DNA of 64,000 nucleotides. It comes from Ophiobolus disseminans. Lineage: Eukaryota > Ascomycota > Dothideomycetes > Pleosporales > Phaeosphaeriaceae. The stretch covers positions 205,531-269,530 of the forward strand of contig MU006219.1 of assembly GCA_010093685.1 (NCBI GenBank), in the 5' to 3' direction. The translations under genes were made by a program, and so were the position numbers. Under the pieces are notes generated by a model that was given only the letters and a program-made list of their open reading frames with translations, had not been told where the DNA came from and made no database searches. Shown here in pieces: positions 11,447 through 20,214 of this stretch (the first letter of the stretch is position 1; each line of letters begins with the position of its first letter).

Positions 11447-11775
11447 ATGAAGCTCTCGGCTATCATCCTCGCCCTCTTCTCCACCGGCATAATGGCCTCT
11501 CCGGGCCCCCCTAAACCCCCTACTTCTGCCGACCCTGACATATACAGATCTCACTCAAGCGCTCCTTCAAGGACATCGCCAACACAAACCCGGAAGACCC
11601 CAACGGTACCGTTCAGGTCCCTTGCGTGGAGTGTCTATGCGACGTAAGTTTCCAATCTGACCAGATCTTCTGCGTGACGAGATGGGGCTGGCTAATGATT
11701 ATGTGCCAGGGTTTCTTCGGCAAGTGTCATTGCGTTCGGGATGGGTGCTGCTGTCCGTCGTGTGGCCCGCCGTGA
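11447..11775 (+). CDS. Small secreted cysteine-rich peptide, possibly frameshifted
   Basis: The ATG at 11447 opens a signal-peptide-like start (MKLSAIILALFSTGIMAS). A cysteine-rich tail is encoded downstream in a second frame: it reads into PCVECLCD up to 11643, then a 66-bp GT-AG intron (11644-11709), then GFFGKCHCVRDGCCCPSCG to a TGA at 11773. The first and second frames are offset by one base near 11540-11550. An acceptor-like CTGAC...ACAG stands there, but no GT donor lies between the ATG and it. So this is either a one-base deletion (pseudogene or sequence error) or a non-canonical intron. The cysteine density suggests a disulphide-rich secreted peptide. The family is not recognised. Confidence 0.5.
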
Positions 11776-12826
11776 GTCAAGGCGGGAGAGAGTTCTTGTG
11801 ACGGACGCTTGACTGGCTTGATCATAAACATCTACACGGCGTAGAAACGATGCTGATTCGACGAAGGACCCTTTTCACATAATGGGTGTGAGGATATAAG
11901 TGTGGATATTTATGGAGCTGAGTAGTATCACGACTAGAAGATTGAATTGAATGAAGTAGGACAAGAATAGCACGACGAGGAATGTGATAAGGTGTGTAGA
12001 TGTGAAACATACATTGTCATTGCTTGAACGTCATGGAAATATAACATCACTGCTACTAAATCATGGTATCCAGAGTAAAATAGTACTTTTCACAACAAGG
12101 CTGCGTAAACTTTTTGAAGATGTTGAAGTTTGAGACGCATAATCTACCTACTGCGCAAACGCCATCAAGTCATCCGTTGAATCATTTTACAATCGTAGCA
12201 ATTAGTGTCCAGGCCCCAACGCCCGACTACCATAGCGAGTTTGGGGGGTCCCTCGAGTGTGTGATGCAATAATCTTAAGAGGTTAGCATATAACAAATAT
12301 ATTTTAAACCTGTGTTAGCTTTATTTTGTTATAATTTTAGACGTTGAAGTCGCTCCCCTCAACACATCCCAGGTCCCAAGCGCGCACTTCGTCCGAACAA
12401 GAAACGAATCGAACTTTCGAGACTCAACTGCACTGCACCACCTTGAATAACCCGCAATTCCTCGATTCACTTAAGCTGTTCTAATACCCTGTCATCTAGC
12501 CTTAAGGCCATAAAACTGGGGTGGAAGTAACGCAAGTATCCGCGGCGGACTTACTAGCTGTATAGGGTGGGAAGAGCTTGAGGTGGTGCGCGCGAGAGGA
12601 AAGGGGAGGGGTATTGGAGAGGGCTGGGCGTGGGGAGATGGGAGGGAAGGGGATTGTGCAGAGGTGAAGAATGGGTAGGAAAATTTGTGGAGGTCAGATG
12701 TATCGACGACGACGATAATACATCGCGCTATAATCGAGATCTCATGTACACAATAAGCACCCATTAAATATCACAATTACACCAATCCATTCCTCTACAC
12801 TACCAACTTCCCTCCCCTGTCCCCAC
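11776..12826. other. Intergenic with a short AT-rich patch
   Basis: No gene is supported. A distinctly AT-rich patch at about 12270-12345 (runs such as AACAAATATATTTTAAACC) resembles the mutated repeat DNA elsewhere and may be a tiny transposon scrap. The CT/GA-rich stretch 12580-12660 is low complexity. Confidence 0.4.
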
Positions 12827-15800
12827 TTAAACAAGCGGCTTCCTCAACGCCGCCACAACACCCTGTTTAACAATAACCCTCGGCCGCACCCCATCCTGAT
12901 GCGTCTTCTTACTAACCCACTCTTTCCCCTTCGGCACCCTCAAACTGCGCTCATACTGCTCGCGGCTCTCAAAAGGAAACGGCAATCCACTCGCCAGATA
13001 CTTAACGGTCGGTTTCTGCCGTCGCTCGTTAATAATGACTTTATCCAACTTCCTGTCCTTGCGTTTGTTGGCATCAATGCCCGGCCTCTTGGAAACAGTT
13101 CTCTGTCCCTTTTGGTTCGAGTTGGTGCCGAGACCGGTCCAAGAGCCCCAACCAGGGAGGTGGGTAACGGTCTCGGTGGATGCTTCGTCTGCGATTGTAG
13201 TTGCTTTTTCGGCGGCGAAGGAGGCGGCGACGTTGTCACCTGCGAAGCCTTTGGCGGTGAGGGCTTGGTTGCGGTGGACGAGGGCGAGGTTGATGCCCGA
13301 GTCTGAGGCTTGGGGGTCGGCGTCGGAATCGTCGTCTTGGCCGCCGAGGACGGTGGCCCAGCCATCTTCATCGGCGGTGGTGACGCGCTGTTGGAGGAAG
13401 GTGTCAACGGTTGACTCTGGGGGTGGTGCGTTGGCCTTTGCTTTCTTGGCTTTGGGTTTGGATTTAGGCTTGTCCTGAACACCAGCTCGTTCCGGCTCGA
13501 CGAATTCGATGTCCTCGTAGGAAGGTATCAACTCTTCTTCGGGTTTGGCCTTCTCCGCCTTCTCTTTCTTCGCTTTGTTCAAGTATGGGTTCGCAGTATC
13601 GACCTCAGCATTGACGGCTTTGGTGGTTCGGGCACGTTCTTTGCGCTGGGTCTTGCGTGCGTTCGCAAGAACGCCATTCGCAAGCGGACCACTTGACTTC
13701 TTAGCCTTCGACGATCCGTTCGTGGCGGGCTCTACCTCAGCATCTGCTGTCTTTGGTGCACCTTCCTCATCTGACCCAGATTGTTCTTCCAACTCGTTGC
13801 GGTTGATTTGAAGTGGAAATGCCAGGTCCTTGCCGGGTCCGTACTTGCGACGTCCAACCCGTGCAGAGTTCTCCGCCTCTTGCTCACTCATACTATCTTC
13901 TCCAGCAAGCTCACGGCGCATGCGCTCAACATCCTCATCGTTCTGCATGCGTCTTGCCGCTTCGGCCTTTTGCATGAACGCCATCTGGCTGAGTTTCGAG
14001 TTGTCGGTCGAGAAGGGATTCGACTTGAGCTTGCTGAGTGATCGGGTTAGGCCAGCGTTGTCATTATTCTCGCCATCGCTGTCGTCCTCGCTTCCGTCAT
14101 CTTCACTAGGCAGATCCGAAGCATCCTCATCCTCATCACGCACGATCTTGCCCTCGACGCGGCGACGAAGCTCTTCGTTTCGCCTCGCCATCTCAGTGAC
14201 ACCGTCAAGCGCATCTTGGTCCCATGCAGCACGTCCAGTAGCTTTGATACCCTTAGCCCATTTGCTCTCACGATGCTTCGCGCCCATACGCTCTTCTGCT
14301 CGCCGCCGGTCATTGTACTCGCGCTCTTCCTCTGACAGATCGACGCCATCGGCCTTGAGCTGGCTGCGCTCCTTCTCCAACAGCTTCTCGCGCTCCTTGC
14401 GATGTACACGTCTGTAAGCCTTGCTCTTGATCTTCTTGATGCGCTTTGCGCGGATCTCTTCGCGAAAGGCAAATTCGCGTGCCAATCGTAGCTCTGCGCG
14501 CTTCTTCATGACCTCCTCAATGGGCCGTTTGTTGAGCTCGAGTTCTTCACCTTTGAGGATCTTGTCTTCGTCTTCTGCGCTATTTGATAGACCGCTCTGC
14601 TGCAGGATGGCTTGAATTGTGCTTTCGAGTTCGTTGGTGGGCGCAGACATGGTGGTTGGCTGGAGTCGAGTCTCGCCTACTGGCTCGCCGCCACTCTTAT
14701 TCTGTAGCGGGAAGATGAGATGCTCGGCGCGACGGTTGCGCTTGATGGTATCGGTCCATCGATCAAGTGTCTCGTTCGCTTTCGTGTTTGCAGCAGCTCG
14801 GTCAAGCTTATCTTGCTGTCGCTTCGGTAGAGGGGCGTCGAGCTTCCTGGCAATGTCGGTTCGCTTCGAAGACTTGTCGTCTTGTAGTAGCTTCAGCGCG
14901 CGCTTTCTCTCATCGTCGGCACCTTTCGGCTTGAAGCTGAGCAGGTCGACCTTCCTGGCAACGCCAAACTCGTCCGGTACCGCAGACTCATGCGCCTCGA
15001 CTCTCCTGCCTCTGCCTTTCTCTTCGCTTTCTGTCGCCAGTGACGAGATGAGATCATTCAACTGTGCCTGTCGATCGTCCTCATCATCTTCATCCTCGTC
15101 TGAGGACAAGTCCGTAGCGCCATCTGCGCCAACATCCTCCCCTTCGCTCGGCGATTCATCACTATCGCCAAAAGCCGAGGCCTTATTTTTCTTCTTTTCC
15201 TTCCGCCGCCGCTCCTCTGCCTCATCCTCCTCGTACTGATCAAGCGCAGTCGCCAAATCAATAGCATCCTCGCCCAGATCATCCTCGTCACTATCCTCTT
15301 CCTCGGCATCTCCCTCATCCATGTCAATATCATCGTCCTCGTCTAGCGGCTGCTGTTTCCGTGGCTTCGGCTTCGGCTTCGGCTTCGGCTTCGGCTTCTT
15401 CGCCTTGTTATTCGACGAGCTACCGCGGAAAGTAAAGTCTTCGAATCGCTCCTCGTCGCTCTCGCCAAACGCTTCGTCGGAATCGATGTCTTCGTCGTCG
15501 TCATCTTCGACATCTATGTGGCCCATAGTCCACGTGTTGCCGTCCGAGTCGCTGCCCTCATCGAAGGTGTCTTCCCCACTCCGTCGCTTGCGCCTCTTCG
15601 GCTCGCCATCCTCGTCTTCATCCTCATCCTCCTCCTCTTCGTCGTCGCGCGGGCGCTTGCGCTGAGCAGAAGGCTCGATCTCGCCCAGACGGTTCCGGCT
15701 GATTTTTACCTTCTCCGGGTTTTCGTACTGCGCAATCGAAAAGGCGTTGAGCGCGCGCTTCGCCGCCTTTTTAGGATTTCTCGGGTTCGATCGCGCCTTA

Positions 15801-15847
15801 GTCGGCTGACTGCCCTGCAGCGAGCTGCGAGCTACTCGTGGCGGCAT
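12827..15847 (-). CDS. UTP14: Utp14, U3 snoRNA-associated small-subunit processome protein
   Basis: A 1006-residue single-exon protein from the ATG at 15847 (an in-frame ATG at 15964 lies in non-conserved sequence). Utp14 is a nucleolar component of the SSU processome needed for 18S rRNA maturation and stimulates the helicase Dhr1 in yeast. Visible features are an acidic, low-complexity N-terminal third with Asp/Glu runs and a (Lys-Pro)n stretch, a basic helical middle with the AKRIKKIKSKAYRRVHRKER segment, and a conserved C-terminal signature beginning GWGSWTGLG at about residue 900. That is followed by KVIINERRQK, KYLASGLPFPFESREQYERS and a basic tail. It is divergent from the mL41 gene with a 178-bp shared promoter, pairing two ribosome-biogenesis genes. 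Confidence 0.93.
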   Translation of the reverse strand: MPPRVARSSLQGSQPTKARSNPRNPKKAAKRALNAFSIAQYENPEKVKISRNRLGEIEPSAQRKRPRDDEEEEDEDEDEDGEPKRRKRRSGEDTFDEGSDSDGNTWTMGHIDVEDDDDEDIDSDEAFGESDEERFEDFTFRGSSSNNKAKKPKPKPKPKPKPRKQQPLDEDDDIDMDEGDAEEEDSDEDDLGEDAIDLATALDQYEEDEAEERRRKEKKKNKASAFGDSDESPSEGEDVGADGATDLSSDEDEDDEDDRQAQLNDLISSLATESEEKGRGRRVEAHESAVPDEFGVARKVDLLSFKPKGADDERKRALKLLQDDKSSKRTDIARKLDAPLPKRQQDKLDRAAANTKANETLDRWTDTIKRNRRAEHLIFPLQNKSGGEPVGETRLQPTTMSAPTNELESTIQAILQQSGLSNSAEDEDKILKGEELELNKRPIEEVMKKRAELRLAREFAFREEIRAKRIKKIKSKAYRRVHRKEREKLLEKERSQLKADGVDLSEEEREYNDRRRAEERMGAKHRESKWAKGIKATGRAAWDQDALDGVTEMARRNEELRRRVEGKIVRDEDEDASDLPSEDDGSEDDSDGENNDNAGLTRSLSKLKSNPFSTDNSKLSQMAFMQKAEAARRMQNDEDVERMRRELAGEDSMSEQEAENSARVGRRKYGPGKDLAFPLQINRNELEEQSGSDEEGAPKTADAEVEPATNGSSKAKKSSGPLANGVLANARKTQRKERARTTKAVNAEVDTANPYLNKAKKEKAEKAKPEEELIPSYEDIEFVEPERAGVQDKPKSKPKAKKAKANAPPPESTVDTFLQQRVTTADEDGWATVLGGQDDDSDADPQASDSGINLALVHRNQALTAKGFAGDNVAASFAAEKATTIADEASTETVTHLPGWGSWTGLGTNSNQKGQRTVSKRPGIDANKRKDRKLDKVIINERRQKPTVKYLASGLPFPFESREQYERSLRVPKGKEWVSKKTHQDGVRPRVIVKQGVVAALRKPLV

Positions 15848-16025
15848 GTTGTGGTATGGATAACGAAATCGCGTGCAGCGGCGGAAAGTTGGTGTTGCGA
15901 AATCTTGGCTCTCGCTTTTTTGCTGCGCAGGGCACGGACCACACCTCCGAGCAGAACTCCGCAATCCTCAATTCACCTATCATCGGCGACATCGAGACTC
16001 GATCGCATCTCACCGCACCGCCGAG
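15848..16025. promoter_or_regulatory. Bidirectional promoter between UTP14 and the mL41 gene
   Basis: Only 178 bp separate the two divergent start codons, so core promoters and leaders of both genes must overlap here. Both products serve ribosomes (cytosolic subunit assembly and mitochondrial large subunit), which makes co-regulation plausible. No specific binding site was assigned. Confidence 0.6.
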
Positions 16026-16519
16026 ATGTTCAAACCCACGCCCTTCCTGCAGAAGATGCTGCGGCGTCTGCCGCTCTCGCCCAAACAAGCCGGCAAGGAA
16101 TACTACAAGGGCAACCGCGTGGGATCCATGGGCGCAATTGATCGCTTCGGCAACTTCGCACCCGACTGGAGCAAGATACGGACTTATGTGTATCCATTGC
16201 GAGATCCGAAGAACTGCGAGGTGCGTAAGCAACTTCTACCACACTCCCCGCTCCCGTTCAGTCTTACCTCTCCCATCCCATCCCACCCCAACCAATCCGC
16301 CTACTCATCCACCCATAGCTCACCCCCTTCGTCGCGGAAAACACCCCCAAGCAACAGCGTAAGGAATTCGGGTACGAAAACTACGCGAAACGCTTCACGG
16401 GCGCGGATTACCTCAAGGCGTGGAAATTGGCGGGCGGGTACGATGTGGTGCAGACGGCGGAGCAGACGACGCGAAGGAATATGCCGGCGCCGTTTGAGGA
16501 GAAGGTTGTGAAGGCTTGA
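16026..16519 (+). CDS. Mitochondrial large-subunit ribosomal protein mL41 (MRPL27 family)
   Basis: Exons 16026-16220 and 16319-16519, separated by a 98-bp GT-AG intron in phase 0, encode 131 residues. The start MFKPTPFLQKMLRRLPLSPK is basic and amphipathic, as expected for a mitochondrial import sequence. The segment GKEYYKGNRVGSMGAIDRFG and the following YVYPLRDP, then LTPFVAENTPK, match the Mrpl27/mL41 family of the mitoribosomal large subunit. Length is normal for the family and the frame is intact. Confidence 0.88.
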
Positions 16520-16773
16520 GGTGGGAGGAGGGGAGAGGGATGGGGTGTTGCAGGGGAAGGGGAAGGGGAAGGAGAGTGTATATTAGGTGGGAAGGGGGTT
16601 GCATTTACAAGGCGCTTAAGATGGGAGGGGAGATTTGCTCATACAGGGCATGTATTCCGCATATGCGTGCATTGCATTGGAAGAATATCGGGAAGCTATC
16701 AGAACATGCTGTACATTGCTCAATGGGTATCATATAAGCCCTCAATGCAACCACACCACACATTTCATATACA

Positions 16774-17661
16774 TCACCCAACTCTCCTAACCCCCAAAAA
16801 ATAATTCCCCAACCTCTCCCCGCCCCTTACCTCCCTCCACCCCACCCCGGGCACATACACCACGCCCATCGTCTGCACCTCACCCCACCCCCCTTGCCCG
16901 GCAAACCACCTCCTCAATTCATCCTCATTAACATACTTATTCCACTCATGCGTGCCCTTGGGCACAATACCCAACACATCCTCCGCCACGACATTCGTCA
17001 CCAGCCAGCTCGTCCACGTGCGCGCAATGGTGCTGAGCACGAGCCACCCGCCCGGCTTCACGTGCGGGGTTATGTGTGCGAGGAAAGGCCCCGGGGCGGT
17101 GACGTGTTCGAGGACTTCGAAGAGAGTGACCATGTCGAAAGCCTCTGTGGGGGAAGATGGTAATGGGAGGTCTTCAATCGACGTATTTAGATATGTCAAC
17201 TTCCCCAGCTCTGTCAAGCTCGGATCCCGACGTTTATGGCCCTCCGCAATCTTCATAACTTCGGGCGTGGGATCAATAGCCGTGACGGACTGCGTATCAG
17301 CTAACCGCGCAGCTGATTCAGCAAATATGCCGCCGCCGCACCCGATGTCGAGGTACCGCAGCTTGTGTGTGGTTGGGGCCGTGGATGCGCGGCACCGCTG
17401 GATGAAGGTGTGGCGCAAAGGGTTCATGAGGTGTAGCAGGCGCGAGGGGCCGTGTGGGTCCCACCATGAGGATGCGAGGGCGTTGAAGTGAGATACTTCG
17501 GTGGGGTCGACGGTGCCGGGGGAGGGGGTGGAGGAGATGGAGCGGGTTAAGATTGCGGGTGCGATTCGGTGGGCGACATTGCGAGTCATCGAGCTTCGTG
17601 GAGATCGTGGGATGTATTGTCGTATTGAACGCGCTGCAATTGCTGGGTTGTATGGCTTCAT
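16774..17661 (-). CDS. COQ3: Coq3, ubiquinone-biosynthesis O-methyltransferase
   Basis: 295 residues from the ATG at 17661 (the open frame reaches 17907, but the mitochondrial-type N-terminus begins here). Coq3 performs both O-methylations of the ubiquinone head group using SAM, as part of the CoQ synthome on the matrix side of the inner membrane. The N-terminus is rich in Arg/Ser and lacks acidic residues, as in import presequences. SAM motif I is YLDIGCGGG (residues 103-111). The acidic post-I position is in VTAIDPT. Downstream are LFEVLEHV and a PGGWLVLSTI motif III. The family's FNALASSWWDPHGP and GTHEWNKYVNEDEL blocks are present. It is convergent with the mL41 gene (about 255 bp between stops). 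Confidence 0.92.
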   Translation of the reverse strand: MKPYNPAIAARSIRQYIPRSPRSSMTRNVAHRIAPAILTRSISSTPSPGTVDPTEVSHFNALASSWWDPHGPSRLLHLMNPLRHTFIQRCRASTAPTTHKLRYLDIGCGGGIFAESAARLADTQSVTAIDPTPEVMKIAEGHKRRDPSLTELGKLTYLNTSIEDLPLPSSPTEAFDMVTLFEVLEHVTAPGPFLAHITPHVKPGGWLVLSTIARTWTSWLVTNVVAEDVLGIVPKGTHEWNKYVNEDELRRWFAGQGGWGEVQTMGVVYVPGVGWREVRGGERLGNYFLGVRRVG

Positions 17662-18804
17662 TGTGGAATGGGAGGTTGTGATGTCAATGTTGTGGTCTGA
17701 TGTTGACGTCGAATCGTCACCACCAGAAAAGTTGAGCACGGACCATCCGTCGGTCGTGCATGAACTCGTGTTCGCTTCTACCATGACGTCTCCTCCTGAA
17801 TCTCGAATTTCAGTACGTCGGGAAGTCTGGCGCGATTCTGTCTTCAAATTCCCATTTTCTTGCCAACTCCGTGTTTTGCAGCTAGCAGCACTATCGTCCC
17901 TACACAATATATAGCACCTACATCTTCAACAACTATCCCCACACGCCTCACAAAACGCCTCACATTCCTCAGCCTCCACCTCCAACTCATCATCCCATTC
18001 TGCAAATTATGAAAATCTCAGCCAAGAACCCCCACACTTGAGCCATCCCACCTCCAGATTCTCGCCCGCCATTGTTCTTACTTTTCCACGCGCCAGCTCC
18101 TCTAGGCATCTTCAATCAACCTCCACTACTCAAAGCTCCTCTTCGCTGTCCTGGTTGGCCCACGAGTAGAACCTAGTAGCTAATGTTACTTTCGATCTCA
18201 GTTTCCTCAGATTGATAGCTAGAGAATATGGCTTTGAATCTGCGCTCGAGCTAATTGGGGCTTCGCTAGTTAGTACGAGACGAGGTGCATTTTTTTGGGT
18301 CAGCGGTGTGTTGCAGTGCGATTGGATCTGGATATAGTAGCTTTTAATAGAGTTGTAGTATTAGGGAACGGGACACTGGTTGATTTGCTTTATGAAGGCT
18401 TGGTCCAGGAGGCAGATCACGAGATGCTCCCGTCTGGTGAAGTAGTGGCGTTGGGGGCTGTGGGAGCGATAGGGCGATAGTCAGCTTGGTCGGTGGATGT
18501 ACAGCAAAAAGGTTGTGCAGAATTTCTGCATATGTGTGTGTGTCTGTTGGGTCGAGGTTTTGAATGTGGAGGCGCATTCGCGCCAACGAGGGGAGCTGCG
18601 AGGCTATTCAGCCTGGCCATGTTGCTACTCCAGTACACACCGCGGCATTGCTGCATCAAACAGTGAGTACATGTTCTTCTCTGATGTAACATGCACGGTC
18701 ACCGTACCGTGCATGTGCGCTAGTCGCCCCAGGTCGCTAGTCGCCCCAACCCCACCAAAACAACAGACAAGCCACTTTGCACAACGCCTCATAACTCAAC
18801 TACT
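17662..18804. other. Intergenic, COQ3 promoter side to transposon edge
   Basis: No supported gene. Open frames at 18295-18586 lack coding character. The right end (18660-18800) holds a palindrome and a short direct repeat that may be the terminus of the following transposon. Composition is normal up to about 18800 and then abruptly becomes RIP-like. Confidence 0.45.
18689..18716. repeat. Palindrome and nearby direct repeat upstream of the pogo element
   Basis: ACATGCACGGT is followed six bases later by its exact reverse complement ACCGTGCATGT. Immediately downstream, CGCTAGTCGCCCC occurs twice within about 35 bp (18718-18750). Pogo/Fot1 elements often have short subterminal repeats, so this could be the 5' terminal region. 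No matching inverted copy was found at the other end. Confidence 0.4.
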
Positions 18805-20214
18805 ATGGCTCTAATTGATAATGCAATTGCAGAAATTGAATTGCTGCAACTAGGAGAACACTTTTTGTACTAGGCAGTTGCCAGAAAGTTCAACATCAGC
18901 AACTCAACGCTAACCTAGAGACACTAAGGTTGTTAGAAGCCCTAGCACGCGCAAGAAGCCTCCTAACAGAAACTTAACCTACAATAAGAGAAGGAGCTTA
19001 TATAGTACATTAACAGCCTTATAAAGAGAGCTCTGCCTCCTACAAGAGCTATAATACAAAATTTCGCGTTGCATATAGCCCTAGAGCCAGTGAGTGAGTT
19101 GTAGGTGACGCGCTTTTTGACGCAACACGCCGATTACCTCGTCTCTAAATAGACCTCTAGGATAAATTCTCTCCGCTACAAAGCCGACTCTAGGGCTAAG
19201 TACAAGCTCTATTTTGACCTACTGCATGCTAAGATAAAGTAGTATAACGTACAACCTGAGCACATATACAATATAGACAAAAAGAGCTTTATAATAGGCA
19301 TGTTAGGAGGCTCAAAACAGGTGTGTAGTTGCTAACTTTAGGAGGAGAAACAGGTCACTGCGACCCTCTAAGATAGCTCTTAAGAGTAGATAACCCTCCT
19401 AGCAACTATCTGTATAGATAGGACAACGCTGCTACTAGGCCTTATCTATGCTACCGCATTTAGTGCAATATAGTTGTTATAGGTAGTAGAGATTAAAGCT
19501 AGAAAGCACGACGTCTTTGCAGCTTTATCTCCGACAGAATAGAGTAATAACAACGTTAGATTAGCCTAGCTTAAGCAGGTTTTTAATCGCTGTACGCGCT
19601 AGAAAGCTTGTTAAGGTTAGAATTAGCGTCTTCTTATACTTAATGGCTACGGCAGCCACCTTACAATGGATTTTGTTAACTACTACGACTCTTATAGCAT
19701 CCTCCTAGCTGTGTTTCCGCCTTACAGTACCTATACTTTGCAGCCACTTAATGTTGTTATGTTTAAACCTCTCTTAAGCGCCTACTCTACTGCCCTTACT
19801 AACTACCTCTAGCAGAGCTAAGGGTTAGTACCTATTAAGAAAGGCGACTTCTTCCTACTATTTTAGGCAGTGTAGCAGTCCTCCTTTACACTAGAGCTTG
19901 CCCTTAATGCCTTTAAAAGTACTAGTATATAGCCTATAGACGGAGAGACTATACTAAAGCGTTTTACAGACGATACCTTAGAGGGGCCTGCACAGCCCTC
20001 TACTCTTACTTCGAACGACTAGCGTTATATAGAGCGTCTCGTACGCTCTGCAGTGAGTGATTGGGGCGCAGATAAGTTAAAAAAGCTCTCCTAAACGGTC
20101 CACTCACTAGCTACCCAGAACGAGCTACTACGCCACGACAACGAGGGCTTAAAGGATGCTCTTGTAGTTAAAAAAAAGTGTAACGATGTGCCTGCACAAC
20201 GTTCCTATAGTTAA
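18805..20214 (+). pseudogene. Pogo/Fot1-type transposase, RIP-degraded
   Basis: From the ATG at 18805 the frame reads an almost full-length transposase of the fungal pogo/Fot1 group, interrupted only by stop codons (TAG, with occasional TAA) at Gln/Trp-type positions. The N-terminal part (MALIDNAIAEIELLQ, then ARKFNISNSTL) is the Psq-like helix-turn-helix. A CENP-B-type domain follows. The DDE domain shows NGYGSHLTMDFVNYYDS at about 19640, where the catalytic Asp of the usual NGHGSH context has been altered or replaced, then LLAVFPPYSTYTLQPLNVVMFKPL. The usual LQPLD reads LQPLN here, so a catalytic-region Asp also looks lost. The element is inactive. No terminal inverted repeats were confirmed. 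Confidence 0.85.

Noticed and set aside
12940..15665. Long antisense frames across UTP14
   Set aside because: They are shadows of the acidic and basic low-complexity stretches in UTP14.
18295..18586. Small frames on both strands in the COQ3 upstream region
   Set aside because: Short, mutually overlapping, without coding character.
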